Source of the DNA: Daphnia carinata
Taxonomy: Eukaryota > Arthropoda > Branchiopoda > Diplostraca > Daphniidae
Reading direction: 5' to 3'
NCBI RefSeq assembly: GCF_022539665.2
Contig: NC_081331.1
Span: forward strand, 7,161,534 to 7,225,533
Length of the DNA: 64,000 nt
The notes beneath the pieces were generated by a model, which worked only from the letters and a program-made list of their open reading frames with translations, was not told where the DNA came from and did no database searches. Positions 1 to 13,915 of the stretch are shown piece by piece. A program made the translations under genes and the position numbers. Numbering within the stretch: position 1 is the first letter of the stretch; each line of letters opens with the position of its first letter.

Positions 1-980
1 TATTATTTTTTTTTTTAAAGAACGAAGGTGTAGATTTTCGACGGCCATCGAGGGATGAAGCAGATTAGTAGCCGATGGACCATATGGAAAGTTTCTCTTT
101 TTTTTTTTTTGCGCGCTGCGGGTTGTGCTGCCCTCGTCTTATTTTTTTTTTTTTATTGCCCGTCTGTCAGTTGGTAGGTTCTCGTGTGTGTGTGAGCGTG
201 GGATGTGTGCAGTTGTTTCTTGACCACTTCCTCCACTTGGCAAAGAGAAAGAAAATTCACATCTTTTTCGCTCTCTCTCTCTCTCTCTCTGCCTTCCCCC
301 GTTCTATGCGTCCATTTCTTGATGCGTTTCAAATTAAAATGGCACCGATATTCGATATCCTCTTTCTTTTCTTTTCTTTTGCAGACGAGTCATCTCGTCT
401 GTTAAAACAGAGAAGCAGGGGATGGACAAAATTTCAAACAAAATGAGAAGGCAAACGCGGTGTGGGTGATGTCTGTAGCGATTTCAACGCCAGCATTCGA
501 CTCTAACCAGCTGCTGCTCGTTGATGGAAGCGAAAAAAAAAAAGAAAAGAAAGATGATGGCAGGGAGAGATAGAGGAGAAACACATTCGTGTCTTTCTTA
601 ATTTTTTTTTTGTTTTTTTTTCCCCTTTTCTTTTTAAAGCTCTTTTCTGTCTGGGCTCGTTTGATTGGGCAATCTCGATGAAAATGCATCGCCTCGAGTT
701 TTGTTTGTCCCGTTTTGAAAAAAGAAAAACGAAATCTAAATGCAGCGCGTGCTGTTGGTGGTTGTCGATGGCGCAAAATGAGTCGAAAGTGTTCGATGCT
801 CCCATCGGTGGTAATCGACTTTTTTTTTCAGATAGGGGAGACCCCTTTTCTTTTTTTTTTTTTTTCTTTTTTTCTTAAATCTTTGATTCTTTCAGAAGAT
901 GAGGAACAAACAAACGCGAGGTGATGGGGGCGCCACGAACTGGCGATAGTCCGGCCGTTTGCGTGACTGTCGGTCGTATG

Positions 981-1018
981 GCGCGCGCGCGTTTCAACTT
1001 GCGCGCGCGCGCGCGCGC
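981..1018. repeat. (GC)n dinucleotide tract
   Basis: Two GC-alternating runs (about 980-990 and 1,002-1,018) in intronic sequence, capable of Z-DNA, directly beside a large A/T hairpin. Confidence 0.8.
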
Positions 1019-1101
1019 TTATTTATATTTTTTTTTTCGAATTTTTTTTTTTTTTTTTTTTTCGTTTGAAAAAAAAAAAAATAATATAAATAAATAAAAG
1101 G
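1018..1101. repeat. Imperfect A/T inverted repeat
   Basis: CTTATTTATAT, a T run and CGAA face TTTGAAA, an A run and ATATAAATAAATAAAAG. The arms are about 25-35 bases around a T22/TTCG centre. The pairing is imperfect because run lengths differ. Confidence 0.55.
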
Positions 1102-2648
1102 CGTCGCGTTCAATATTATTACACTGCGGGGCCTCGGCGGAATTTATACGATCAAATTATCAGTGAAGAGGGGCAAGGACAAAGGGGGCGGAATGATGGA
1201 ACGCCATCGCGCGCAACACTGTTTATTCGGTGGGTGCACGATGGGCGGGAATTTTGAAACGAGGAGGGACGGGCTGGATGACAGGAAAAGTCGGTTTGCT
1301 GGCTCACTCCACCACTTGTATACTTAACTCTTTTTTTTTTTTTTTTTTTTTTCCTCTCTGTGTGTGTGTACGTTTTTGTTTTTTTTCCCCGGATGTCTGA
1401 CGTATTCTCATTTGAGAGAGAGAGAGGGAAAAGAAAAATGGACTCCCGGAAATAATCTCATCCCCCCCCCCCCCAACTGATTGTCCGCCTCCTGCAAACA
1501 TTTTACCTCACACTCCGCCTCTCGTTATCTATCAGCGTTTACCTCCTTCGCATGGGATTGACTCTCTTTATTTATTTGTTTTTTTTTTTTTGTTTTTCAC
1601 GCTTTTGCTCGTTGCCGTACATCGTGTCTGTAATGCGTTTGTGTTGTTTGGCAATCACGTAACGAGCCTTGTTTACTTATTGAACGCCACCTCCCCCTTT
1701 TCTTGAAAGAAAACGTTTGATTGTCTCGAGATTGGAGGAGATTGAAGAAATGTGGGACGTTAATTCATCGCTACAAAAAAAAAAAAAAAAAAAAAAAAAA
1801 CTACTCTCTCTCCCCTCCATTTTAAAGAAAAACAAACTCACAGTTTTGCTAGTGGGGGCAATTTCTTAGTTCCACTCTATATATATAATTTTGAGGTAGT
1901 TATTCCTTTTTATTATTTGAAAAAAAAAAAAAAAAAAAAAAAAAAGTTATATACATTTTCGAGTCGAAAAGAGAAGGGTTGGGGGGGGGGGAGAATAGGA
2001 GGAGAAGTTGAGGGTTTGGTCGAGTCGAGGGGGCGTGTCGCCGTGCACGAAGTAGCTGTCGGGACTGGGTCCAAGAAGGAATTCTCTCCATTGAATTACG
2101 ATGGCCGTTTAATACACCACTTGTATTATGCATATATATGTATATTATATGTATATATATATATATAACTTATATATATATATACATATAGCGAGAAAGA
2201 GGAAGAAAAAAAATAAGGGAAAATCTACTAGGCCCTACCTTTTATATGCTGAGCTTTGAGGTCAAGCGATCTCGCGTGCTTCTCTTCTGTCTAGCCAAGT
2301 TGCCTTTTTTTTTTTTTTCTCTCTTTAAATATTTTTTTCTTTATCCAAAGAAGAAAAAAAAAAAAAAAAAAAAAAGGAACTAATGAATGTTTTTTGATTG
2401 TTGTGTCTAATCAACTTGATATTTAAATGGCGCCACACCAGCCGCGTGTTGTTTGGCCCGTGTCTCTAAAATCGTGCACAACATGGACGGCTATCGAATG
2501 TAATCAACTTTTTGAATGTTGTTTGTGTGTGTGTGTCCTGTTGTTTTGAGGCCTTTTCTTTTCTCGTATGGACTGCCGTCTTTAAACCGTATTATTTTTA
2601 CGAATTAAAAAAAAGCCAAACGATGATTTTTCTCAGGGCTGTGGTTTC

Positions 2649-2679
<31 letters not shown>

Positions 2680-2766
2680 CGGGCAATTTCTAACCTGCTC
2701 GGGCCATAGGGGCAATAATTGCTTTCTGATATTGGAGATTGAAGGGATCATCATCAGGCCAGCCAA

Positions 2767-2798
<32 letters not shown>

Positions 2799-3090
2799 TT
2801 TGCCCCCCCTCTTCTGATTTCATGCCAAATTGATGGATGATATTTTTGCTAAATGCGTTTTCCTTCATCTTTTTCCCTTCTAAGGGTGGGGAGTTGTACG
2901 TTTCTTTCTTTCTTTCTTTCTTTTTATTTTTTTTTTTTTTTTTGATGGCTGATGAGTTTCTCATTTATTTATATATATATATTTTTTGCTATAGCCGATT
3001 CGAAATTGGCGCTCAAGGAAGAAGCCCTTCGGTTGTCGGTTCAATAGACTTAATCAGTCGATTTACATACAGTTGGGAGGGTGTTTTTTT

Positions 3091-3128
3091 TTCTCTCTCT
3101 CTCTCTCTCTCTCTCTCCCCCCCCCCCC
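3091..3128. repeat. (CT)n followed by C12
   Basis: A CT dinucleotide run of about 13 units ends in a C homopolymer, giving a polypyrimidine strand in intronic sequence. Confidence 0.8.
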
Positions 3129-4895
3129 TTCTCCGGGTGTAGTAGGGGGTTGGGAAGTTCGAACTCTTATGATCCTTAAATGGCAGGGTCCCGAGTATAT
3201 ATTTTTTTTCTTTTTTCTTCTTCGAACTTGTGGCTGCCGCCGCCGATTGCCGCCTTCTTCGTGTTTCTTCTTCTTTTACTCTTGCCTTTTTCTTTTTTTT
3301 TTTTTTTTTTTTCATCCGTTTTCTTTCTTGTTTTTATTTATCGTTTTATAGCCCTTCACTCATACATACACACACGTATTAACCCACACGCATAGACATC
3401 GGCACACAAATGTAGCAAACCCCTTTCCATTTAGCAGGACGGATGGAGCTGGTCCGTCCGTCGTCTTCTCCACTTTTTTATTTATCTATTCTTCTCTTCT
3501 TCTTCTTTTTTTTTTTTTTTCTTTTCTTTTCTTGTTGTTTTGTTGTTGTTATATATTTTAATAGGCTGCTATAAGGTTTCATAGACGTACGGTTAGGGTA
3601 AGGGTAGGTAAAAGAAGAAGAAGAAGAGGAGGAAGATCTTAATACCTGTGGAAATGCTCATCACAGGGCCAACAGCGCACAACACTTTTTGGCCATATCT
3701 CCTTTACCTCTCTCTGTTTTCGTGTGTGTGTGTGTGTGTGTTATATTTTATTTGGTGAATTTTCTTCGATGGCCGAAAGATAAGAACATGAAATGGGGGG
3801 GAGGTGGAATAGAGAAAGAGAGACGTAAAGAGATAAGACACAGGGTTAAACCATCACCTCGCCTTACTTCTTATAACCAACTATATATTTTTTTTTCTCT
3901 CTCTCTCTCTCTCTCTTTCGTCTTCGTTTCCCTCTCTCCCTTGTCTCGTTTTTTTTGGCTTCTACGGTCTATATACCTGTTTATGAACGATAGCCTGATC
4001 TGGAACTGCGATATCGATCGTCGACGGAATGCGCTTCTTTTCTTTCTGCCTTTCTTCTTCTTCTTCTTCTTATAACCACAGTTTTGTAGGCAGTACGTTG
4101 TTATTTTATTTTATTTTATTTTTTTTTTCATGATGGCTTTCAAGCAAGAGAGACTGCATTGTTGTTTTGCCGAGTTTTTACTTTCTATTGTCCCTCCTAG
4201 TCTATCGTTTCTCGGTTAAGAGGTTACCTCAAAGACACACATGCACACACACACACACGCACGTAGCCGAGAGACAGAGAAAAGAAGAGCCACATGATAT
4301 ATGGCTACTGTTTTTTTTTTGTTTTGTTTTTCTTCTTCTTCTTCTTCTTCTATTTGTTATTTATTTAGTTTTTTTTTTTTTTTTCGTGCTGTTGATGTTG
4401 GATTTAATATGGAACCAGTCTAGCTGAATAGGCCAATGTGTTTTGAAAGGACAACAAGCGCGGCCATTGTATTTTGGCATACGCGGCTTCTTCGGGGGGG
4501 GGGGGGAGGAAACGAAAGAAAAAAAAGATGGCGGCTGTGTTACGTTTACGCATTTCGTTCGGCTACTAGGAAACAAACATTGTGAAAACACAGTTTTTGT
4601 GGCGTGTCTTTTTAGGAAGTCGTTTGAAAACAAACATGAAACGAAAACGAAAGCAAATGGTTTTTTATTTTTCTTTGGCTCTGTCCACACCCCGTCGACG
4701 GGCTCCGATGTCAGGTGCGCCTGTGGGTTGGTTTGCGGTCGTAACGAGGCGCTCTCCTCTCTCTCGTACGCACCTGCGACGTTCCATCCCACGTGAATTG
4801 CCTTTCCGTTTTCTGTTTTGACATTTAGATTTTATTGTTGACGAGAGGAAGAAGAAAAAGAAGAGCACATGACATTTTTTTTTTTTTTTTTTCGG

Positions 4896-4926
<31 letters not shown>

Positions 4927-6018
4927 GAATTTAAAACAATTGGAAGAAACGGATGGAATGCATACGGAAAATGGTGGCTGGCATGTTGCTGATTGGGGGC
5001 TTTCCAAACAGCTACGACAATGAGATGATGTTTGTTTGCCGTCGTCGCATCAAAACACTGACGCAGACACGATATTTCGGCTTTAATGAATTTTTTTTTT
5101 TTTCGTTTTGTTTTGTTTTTTATTTTTAAATTTTTCCGTTTGTCCCCCGTGTCTCTTTAACGACGTGCTTCTTTTGGGCTGCTGCCTCATCAAGGCATGA
5201 TTAATGATTGTGTTTGTCTTGGACTGGTAGCGCACTCTTTGATCCTGGCAGCAGTTGCAACAGGAAGAGCAAGAGGCCAGTCATTAAATTGTCGTTAGAA
5301 TCGAAATCCATATGGTCTGCGACATGTTTTCAAACTGCGAGTCAAAAGATGAGATGAGAAAAATGAAGGAAAAAGAAGAAAGAAAAAAAAAAAGGGTGGA
5401 TTGTAATCCTTGTGTCGCGTTGATGGATTTTTCTAGCTCCTTATTTATTTTTTTCTTTTTTTAGTTTTTCTTTTATCAATAGTTTTGTTGTTCTGTTTTG
5501 TTTTTTCTTCGACGTTCGTTCACTGCCGGAGTTGATCATCGGTTATGCTAACGAGTTTAGGGTAAAGATATATAAAAACATATCTGTTAGCGCCCACCTC
5601 TAAGTCACAGGTCGGGATGCTTAGACACACACACACGTTGGAAAGAGAGAGAGAGAGAGAGAAAGAAAAAAGGCAGAAAAAGATGCTTTCGATTTATGAT
5701 GGTTTACGGTCTATCGGCGGCGCCGCCGCCGCCGCCGCCGAAGAAGCTTCCATCGAGACTGTTTGGCTTTACAATAGAACAAGACTTGAGAAGCCAATGT
5801 GTGCGTTCATCCATATTCAACGGTGCCGAGATAAAAAAAAAAAAGAAAGAAAATAAATAGAAGAGAGAGGATTCATTGCCAATCGGCCGCTGTCCGAACG
5901 TTGTCTGGTGAGGTGCGCGCGCGAGCGCGTCCGCTCTCAATTGTCCATCGCTTGTTGTGGGTAGCCTTTGGCTGCCATGGAGAATCTCTTTGAATTCTTC
6001 GTTGACCCTTTTTTTTTT

Positions 6019-6056
6019 TCTTCTTCTTCTTCTTCTTCTTCTTCTTCTTCTTCTTT
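6019..6056. repeat. (CTT)n microsatellite
   Basis: About 12 tandem CTT units in the intron upstream of the first visible ARID exon. Confidence 0.85.
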
Positions 6057-7419
6057 GGCTATTCGATGGTTTATGCATATTGGTTTCATTCTAATTTCGG
6101 ATAGCCGTTGTGAACGGACGCCAAAATAAAAGGAGAGGGGCTACTGTTTTTTTTTTTCTTTTTCTTCATCATCTGGCGATTATTTATTTAAATCGAGCGC
6201 GCCCGCAATCATGCGCCTTTCTTCGACTCGGTTCCTTTTTTTTTTTTTTTTTTGTTTTTTTGTTGTGTTCAAATGGAAAGACACAAGAGAACCCCGTTTG
6301 GCATTTGCATTCCAACATCAACGGCAGCCAGCCCATTTAATAATCTGCTTGGCATATTCATTCGGTTAGAAATTTATTGATTTGTCCCGTCGAAGAATTT
6401 TACTTTTTTTTTCTTCCTTTTCTTTTCTACATTTTACTTTAACGTTCCATAGCCTTCTTTGTTATTCTTTTGTTCAATTTTTCTTTTTTTTTTTTTTTGA
6501 ATCCTGGCTATTGTTTGGACCAAGACACTGGGCCTGTAATAAAAAAAAAGGGTTTATTTATTTATTTATTTATTTTTTGTCTGTCGATAAAGTCTAACTC
6601 GTATTTGAATGCGCCATCTTTGGGACTGTAGGATCTCGCTGGTGTTGTCGAGCAATTGTGGTCTTGTCTGCCATTAACGCGACACAGACACAACACACAA
6701 GTACAAAGGGAAAAACCAAACGATCCTACAACACGTTTGTTTCCCTCGTTCCGATAAGACGTTTTTCTCTTGTGTGTGTGTGCAATACGCCACCTCCAGC
6801 TGCGTGGGAGGAGGAAACGATCCTCGATGTAGCCATTCTCTCTTCGTCTTTTATCATTTACCTTTTTTTTTTTTTTTTTTTTTTTTTTCAAAGAGAAACA
6901 TTACAATTTTTCTTTTTATTCTTCAATATTTTTTCTTGTACCTACAATGTACGAGTTTCGTAAGGGATTTTTCGAGGTCGAAACGTATTCGTCTTGTCAA
7001 AGTGATGAATCTGGAAACATTACGCCATAACTGTTTGACTCCCTCCTCCTTCCCCCCTTACCCCCCTGCTGCTGCTGAATCGGTGGAGGGAGGTAGTGGT
7101 TGTTTGGTTGGTGGTGGTGGTTTGCCTGGTTGGTGGCTTACTCCTTAACTGCCGTCTTGTCTCGATAAATTTCTCCTACGGACTGTGAAACGTGGAAAAG
7201 TTACGATAATTACGAACGATTTGTTTGGCTGCCAATCAAAGTCTTTGAATGTCTTGTTGGTCTTTCTTTTCTTTTCTTTTTTTTTTTTATTTATTATTTT
7301 TCTTTGTGTTCATAGTTTCTTTTTTTTTCTTTCTTAAACGTGACTGTGTCATTCCCTTTCTGTTAAACTCAATTGCTAATTTTGAATTATTTTTCATTTT
7401 TTTTTTTTTTTCGTTGCAG

Positions 7420-10400
7420 TTGTACGAGCTGAACGACGATGCCGGACGCAAGGCTTTCCTCGACGAACTCTTTGACTTTATGCAGAAGAGAGGTAGGACG
7501 CTCTCTCTTGCTATTTCTTCTCTACGTTTATTCAATCGGAAAATTGCGTGTTATTTATTGTGGGTCTCGTTGATGAGCTAGCAAACAAGTGGGTTGGCCG
7601 TGTAGTTGCAAGTAGTTCGTACGCATTCCGCGCAGTGTGTACCGATCAAGATGTCCTTCTCCTTTTTTTATCATACAAAAAAAAAAAAAGCTTAAGAATT
7701 CTGGCGAAAAAGAAAAATGGGCTCTATCAGTTTTAGGTGCAGTATGCGACGAAGAAATTTATTTCTATATTTCCATGTAGAATGGGTAAAAAAAAAGTAA
7801 ATAAAATAAAATAAAGGGACGCTTAGATGGGGATGAGAGGGGGGACTTGAGGCCGGCCTGGAAAAAGAAGAAGCAAATATGCAGCAAGAAACAGAAAAAA
7901 AAAGAAAGAAAGAAAGAAAGAGGGAAGATTTACAGCTAGAGAGAGTTTCCGATCAAATCCTTCAAAGTCAATAAAAAAAATTTCAACCTTCCAAATCCCA
8001 GCGAAATCCGCAGACCCCATCGGAGAGATCCCGGCGCGCGATAGGTCACCACCAGCATGCCCAGTATATATATATATATATTTTTTTCCCTCTCTTATTC
8101 CCCCCTCTGTCTTTTTTTTTTTTTTTTTTTTTTTTCATCTTTTACCTTTATTTGGCCATTTCTGAAAAAAAAAAAAAAAAAAAAAGTATAGGGACCACCT
8201 GTACATCGTACACGCGTTTTTGTTGCAGACTGGTCTCTCTCTCTCTCTTTCCCTCTTTTCCCTAAAATTCATATCAAACTTTTGACCGAGGCCATATAAA
8301 GCCAACTCTGAAGAGATTTTTCACCCTACTCGAAAAAATGGGGAGGCATATCACAGGTATATATATAGGGACCCGTATAAAAATGAGAAGCCCCCGAAAA
8401 AAAAAAAAAAAAAAAAAAAGGCCTGAATAATAGCCTTTCGAAGGTAGTTTACTAGTAGTGTATAGTAGGAATGGAAAAGAAAGATGCACATTTATATTTA
8501 TATGTAATGGCGCCTGTATTCCCGTCCGTTATATGCTGGACACACAAGCCGAGACGGATGCAATACCGGACGGACCCGGGCAAAAAAATAGTTGTATATA
8601 ACAGATATAACCTCCCCCCCCCCCCCCCCCGAAATCCTTCTCTGAATGTTGTTGTCGAAGTGGCGACTCTGTCTTGCTTTGCTCTTTGCTATTGCTGCTG
8701 CTTGTTAAAAGACAGGCCAGGCCAGCAGCCTTTTTTTTTTCTTTTTTCTTCCACCCGTGTCGGACACAGGGCGCGCGATTTATGAGCACAATAAATCACA
8801 ATGGCAGCTTCCGATACGGGTTGGTAGGGGCAGTTCATTGCTTTTGCTCGCTCTAGTCTGCACCTCGAATAGTTTCAGCGTCTGAGACAGGGACACGAAC
8901 GTGGCAAAAGAGAGAAAATAACAACAGCCAATTGAGTCAAATGTTTCAGCGAACGTCAGTCGTCGTTGCCACGTCTACGAATTCGATCGCAATAATTGCT
9001 CTCCGCGTGATTGACCTTTACGTCAGTTAAACTAATCTCTTACGTTTTTTTTTTCTCCCGCCATCTTCGGGATGAGGCCTCTTTTGAATGCTTAAGGAAA
9101 GAGGAGAAGAAGAAGAAATTAAATAGAGTAGGAACGGACAGCGAGCCTTTTAAGGCCCGTAGTTTGATAAACGATGCGTTTGAGATAACAAGAAGAAGTT
9201 GGAACGCTTGGCCGTATGAATCAAAAATTGAATAGAGCTAGAACGCGTCAGGGAGAGAAATTGAGGAAGCCACAAGAAATAACAAAAAAAAAAAAACAAA
9301 TTAAATGGGGGGGGGGGGGAACGTTTCAAATAAAATATATCGAAAAAGAAAGAAGAGAGATGTGGGCCCTGCAAAGTCTTTAATAAACTCCCTCGTTTAT
9401 AAAAGTCTACCAGTCGATTCAACGCCTTTCTTTTTTTTTTTTTTTTTTTTCTTTCTTTCTTTCTTTTTCCCTTACCTTTCTCGGAACGGTGAGCAAGAGG
9501 CGCACAGTAGATATTGTTTAGTATAATATGCGCGTGTATGCTGGGTGCTGTTGAACTTGCGCAAGCCGTTTGATTCACTGCGCTTTTATTCATCAGCCCT
9601 CCCGATATCGCCTTGAGAAGGAATAATAAATGAGAGTAACTTACAATACGGGACTAGTTGTGGATCAATAGGCAAAGAGCCGTTGATTTATACACGCTAC
9701 ACGCCCCTCGTGATTGTTCCGTTTCTCCGATCTTGACCCGTCGTTTTCTTCCCCCAGCTTTGCCACTCTGGGTTGTCTGTACACACGACAAGATTAGTGT
9801 GGCGTATCTTTAAAAAAAAAAAAAAATAAAAATAAATAAAATAACTCTTTTCATCTTCGCTAGTGTTTCACGATTTAAGTTGAGCTCGTTCTTTCGTGCA
9901 CGCGGGTTTCGCGTCGCTGTTTCCGCGGGCGTGACGCTTCGTTCATGTTCTTTTTTTTTTTCGTTGTTGGCCCCGGTTCGATTGGCACCCTGCTTCTCAT
10001 TACGATACACGGACAGATCCAACTTCGTTCGCCCCTCGTGTTGTTTATTTCTATTTGGACGTAGAGCTCTTTTTTTTTCTCTCTCTCTCTCTCTCTAAAT
10101 TGCCCAGTTAGAAAGAAAAAAGGAAGAAACAAAAAATGCCTAAAAAAAAATAAAAAGAAGGGGTCCGTTTTTTTTTTTTTTTCTTTGTTGCGAGATGTAA
10201 TCGCCACTATACACGCAGCGTGTGTTGTGCCCTCTCTTTATTCTCAGCTTAACACAAACTCCAGACCCCGTCTGTTTGAATTGGAATTGTCGAAGGCTTA
10301 TTCATGCACGGCAGAAAACAACAACGCCAAACAGAAAGAAAAAAAAAAAAAAAAAAACGAGATGGGGAAAAAAAAAAAAAAAGGGGGAAAGGCTATTGTG

Positions 10401-10775
10401 ATTTTCACATCGGCCCGCCTTTTAATGGCGCATATTAAAAAGAAGAAGAAGAAAAAAAAAAAAAAAAAAAAGCGCGAGGCAGGCCCCGAAAAAAAAAAAG
10501 GTTTTCAGACCCATCATTTTAATGTAATGTTATATAAACGTAATGTAATGAATCTTTTATTTTTGATATCGCGCTGGGGCCGATGCTTACGATGCCCATT
10601 TTTTTTTTTCTGGCTTTTCGTGCGTGATTCCCACCCACTCTGGCGCTTGATGATGATGCGCCCAGACCCCATTATTCTCGGACCACATAAATACAATATC
10701 TTATAAATAAGGGAGAATCGAAGCTTTTGTGTTTGTTTTTTTGTTTTCTTCTTTTTGTGGAATCGCTAGACAAAA

Positions 10776-10809
<34 letters not shown>

Positions 10810-13800
10810 TTTTGTTTTGAGCCAAGAAATAAAAAAAAGAAGAAAACTAATCAACCGGTGTTCTGGCCATTTAACGTACGTACGGGAGGAACAAAAAAAA
10901 AAAGAACAAGAGAGAATTTAAACGAACGAATTTGAACTGTTGGCTTTCGTCGCGTGTTGCGCATTTGAGAGAAAACGATTCAAATGATTCGAATGGCTTT
11001 GATTATGGGTTGGCCTTTTCATTAGATTTTTTCGATTAAAACGAAAAACATTTGAAAACATAGAAAAATAAATCGATTCTTACTAATGTTCGTTTTGTTG
11101 CTTCAAAAAAAAAAAACAAAAAAAAAAAACAGGCACGCCAATTACTCGTTTGCCTATCATGGCTAAACAGGTGTTGGATTTGTACGAGTTGTACAACCTG
11201 GTGGTGGCTCGCGGTGGACTCGTCGACGTCATCAACAAGAAACTGTGGCAAGAAATCATCAAAGGCCTACACCTGCCGTCGTCCATCACATCTGCCGCTT
11301 TTACCCTGCGCACTCAGTAAGTTATTTTAACCGTCACTTCGTTTTTGTTTCTTTTCCAGGTCGTAAGAATCGATCGTTTTCCTTCTTTTCCTTTTATTAT
11401 TTGTATTTGTCGATTTTTAATTCTCTACTTGGATTCGTTTGCTCTTTTTTTTTTTTTTTTTATTTTATTTTCTTGGTGTTTTTTCCCCGCTGAGTTTCGA
11501 CCGTTTGGCGGCACATCGGCAATAAAACAAAAAAAAAAGGAAGGAAAAAAAAAAAAAAAAAATCTGAAAACATGAAGAAAAGACACCCAAGCAGTTGCTA
11601 ACGATATGTCTTCCATGATCCTCCTCATCTCTTGATTTACGTACTAGCACTTGGAGAGAAGCTCGTTTTTATTTCTCTTCTTCTTCCCTTTTAGCCGCTT
11701 GCAGCTATTGCCTCAACTCGGTAGGGAGTCTGGGCCCCCCTCCCCCTTCTCCTCCTTATATATATATTTTATTTTATTTCAAAAAGCCCCGCGCGCTAAA
11801 ACAAAACGCAGCGAAAAAACACAAAACAAAAAACAGAACGAGACGAGTTGAGAAAAGGAAATTAAACGCAGTAGATACAACAGACAGTTTGAGAAGAAGA
11901 AGAAGAGACCATTTCGGGGTGGTCACATTTAAATAACAGGCCATCGCTTTTCCGGGCCTTTTTTTTTTTTTTTTTTTTTCTATTCCTTTTAAATGCGATT
12001 GTACCGAGTCTGTACATATCCGAAACTACCGGGCCAAGCGCATTCATCCATCCGTCCATCGAGTCCTTTTTTTTTTTTTTTTCAGTTCACCTACCCCTCC
12101 TTGGAAAAACATTAGATTGTCCCCTTCCTTCTGGACTCACCTACTCCGCCCTCTTGGTAGATATTTGATGATGGTATATATATCGTGTGTATATGTATAT
12201 ATATATGTATGCCTATGTCTGCATATGTGTGTGTGTGTATATATATATCGAGGTAGGCAGACTGGTTAAGAGAACTCGAAAAAAATAAAGAGGAGACGAC
12301 CAGACCAAGGGGAAACAAAAGACTAGCGGTGGAAGGTCAATTATAGACCGGCACTAGTCGAGATAAATAGCACATCATTCCAACAGAGACAAGGTCTCTC
12401 TTTCTCTCTTCAGATATACTTTTTTTTTATTATTCTCCTTCCTCCTCCTCCTCCTCCTTCTTCTTCTTCTTCGTCTTCCCAATATGTAGATTTATATCCT
12501 TTTTTTTCTTTCGTATTGCCGATTTTGAAAAACTTTGAAAGAATGAGAGAAGGAGGAACGAGCTGTAGGTAAAGGGAAAAAAGAAATTAAAGAATACAAA
12601 AAAAAAAACAAGAAGAAGAAGAGGAGGAATGGAAGAAAAAGCGTTGCGATGTTTGAATTTTCCACGCGCGCTGTCATATGCGCTCTGCTGCTGCGCTGCA
12701 AACGACCTGGCGCCAATAACAATATATCTTGGGCGCCGCGTAAACCATTACGTGCTTCGTCAGTTCATTATTACCTTTGATGGCTCGCGAGGCTTTAGAT
12801 ACCTAACGTGCAAGGAATCGCACGTAGAACGAGAGAGGTCGAGGGTGGGATTTCCTCTTCTACAATTTCTCTTTTTTATTATTATTCCCCCCCCCCCCTT
12901 GTTTTTTTTTTTTTTTTTTTTTTTTCTGGGCGTCTTTCACGTTCAACAACATTTTCGGGACTGTTCTTCTTCATTTTGTTAACGTCTTCATCGTTGGCCC
13001 GAAGTACTCGAGCTACTTGCCTGCTACCAGCGTTTGTGTTTTGACTTTATTCTTTCCTTTGTTATTTAATCACCCCCCCCCCCCCCCATCTTTTTTTTTT
13101 TTTTGGAAGTGAATATCCTAATTTATTATTTTTCTTTTCTTTTTGTTTTTTTCTTTCTTTTTTTTAAAGGTACATGAAGTATTTGTATCCGTACGAATGC
13201 GAGAAGGAAAAATACAGTTCGCCAAACGAACTGCAAGCCGCTATTGACGGAAATCGGCGAGAGGGACGTCGATCCAGTTACGGCGCCTACGCCGATTTGG
13301 TTCCTCGCGGTAACGGCGGAGGCGGCGGATCGAACGGAGGTGGCGGCGGCGGAGGAAACGTCTCTGGAGCCGCCCAGCACGCCGCCTCTCTCAGCGCTCT
13401 CGCTTCACACATGTCGCATATGTCGCCGCTGAGTCTCGTCTCGCGCCCGTCAGCCCTCAACGGAAACGGCCACCATCATCGACCAGGTAGCGCATCATTG
13501 CCATTTATTTTTATTTAATTTTCCCCCCATTCTCCTCCTTTAAAAGGGGGGGGGGGGGTTTGATTAATGGTGTCCTGAAGCGGTGCACAAAAAAAAAAAA
13601 AAAATGAAAATAAGCCAAGTGGTTCATGGGCCTACACCGCTAATGAATGGACTTAAAATAATTATGAATCAGACTGGACGAGAATGTTGAGTGGAAACCT
13701 CCGAAAGCCATTTGGAATGGCCGCGAATCGTTGTTATAAAAAAAAAAAAGAGTTAAAAAAAAGAAAAGTACGAAAAAGGATGGAAGGAACGTTTGAAAAT

Positions 13801-13882
13801 GATCGGTTAATGACGGAACGGAGTAAGCAAGTGGCCGCTCGGTGGAATGACCGCGCGCGTCCCGATGCCACGCGGCTCGCAA

Positions 13883-13915
<33 letters not shown>

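Larger units (their letters stand above)
1..7419 (+). other. Long intron (or upstream non-coding part) of the ARID3/retn gene
   Basis: No exon can be supported in these 7.4 kb. The open frames present are low-complexity translations of T-, A-, CT- and GA-rich tracts, giving runs of F, K, S/L and R. The first recognisable coding sequence is the acceptor and exon at 7,420, which opens in the middle of an ARID domain, so the transcript must begin upstream or with exons I cannot see. The stretch holds many homopolymers (for example A26 at 1,775-1,800), a (GC)n block near 1,000, a TA-rich block around 2,130-2,190, a CT/C tract near 3,091-3,128, a GCC run near 5,715-5,742 that is not in a credible frame, and a CTT run near 6,019-6,056. 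Confidence 0.7.

Noticed and set aside
3590-3620. Telomere-like GGTTAGGGTAAGGG
   Set aside because: Only two or three imperfect units inside an intron; not an array.
5715-5745. GCC run that could encode polyalanine in an exon
   Set aside because: No acceptor/donor pair or neighbouring conserved sequence supports an exon here; it reads as a trinucleotide repeat.
75-7148. Many open frames of 60-125 codons on both strands
   Set aside because: Their translations are runs of F, K, S, L and R from T-, A-, CT- and GA-rich tracts, with no family motif and no consistent splice partners.
10185-10706. 173-codon open frame on the + strand
   Set aside because: Held open only by several poly(A) runs giving polylysine; no support from splice sites or family.
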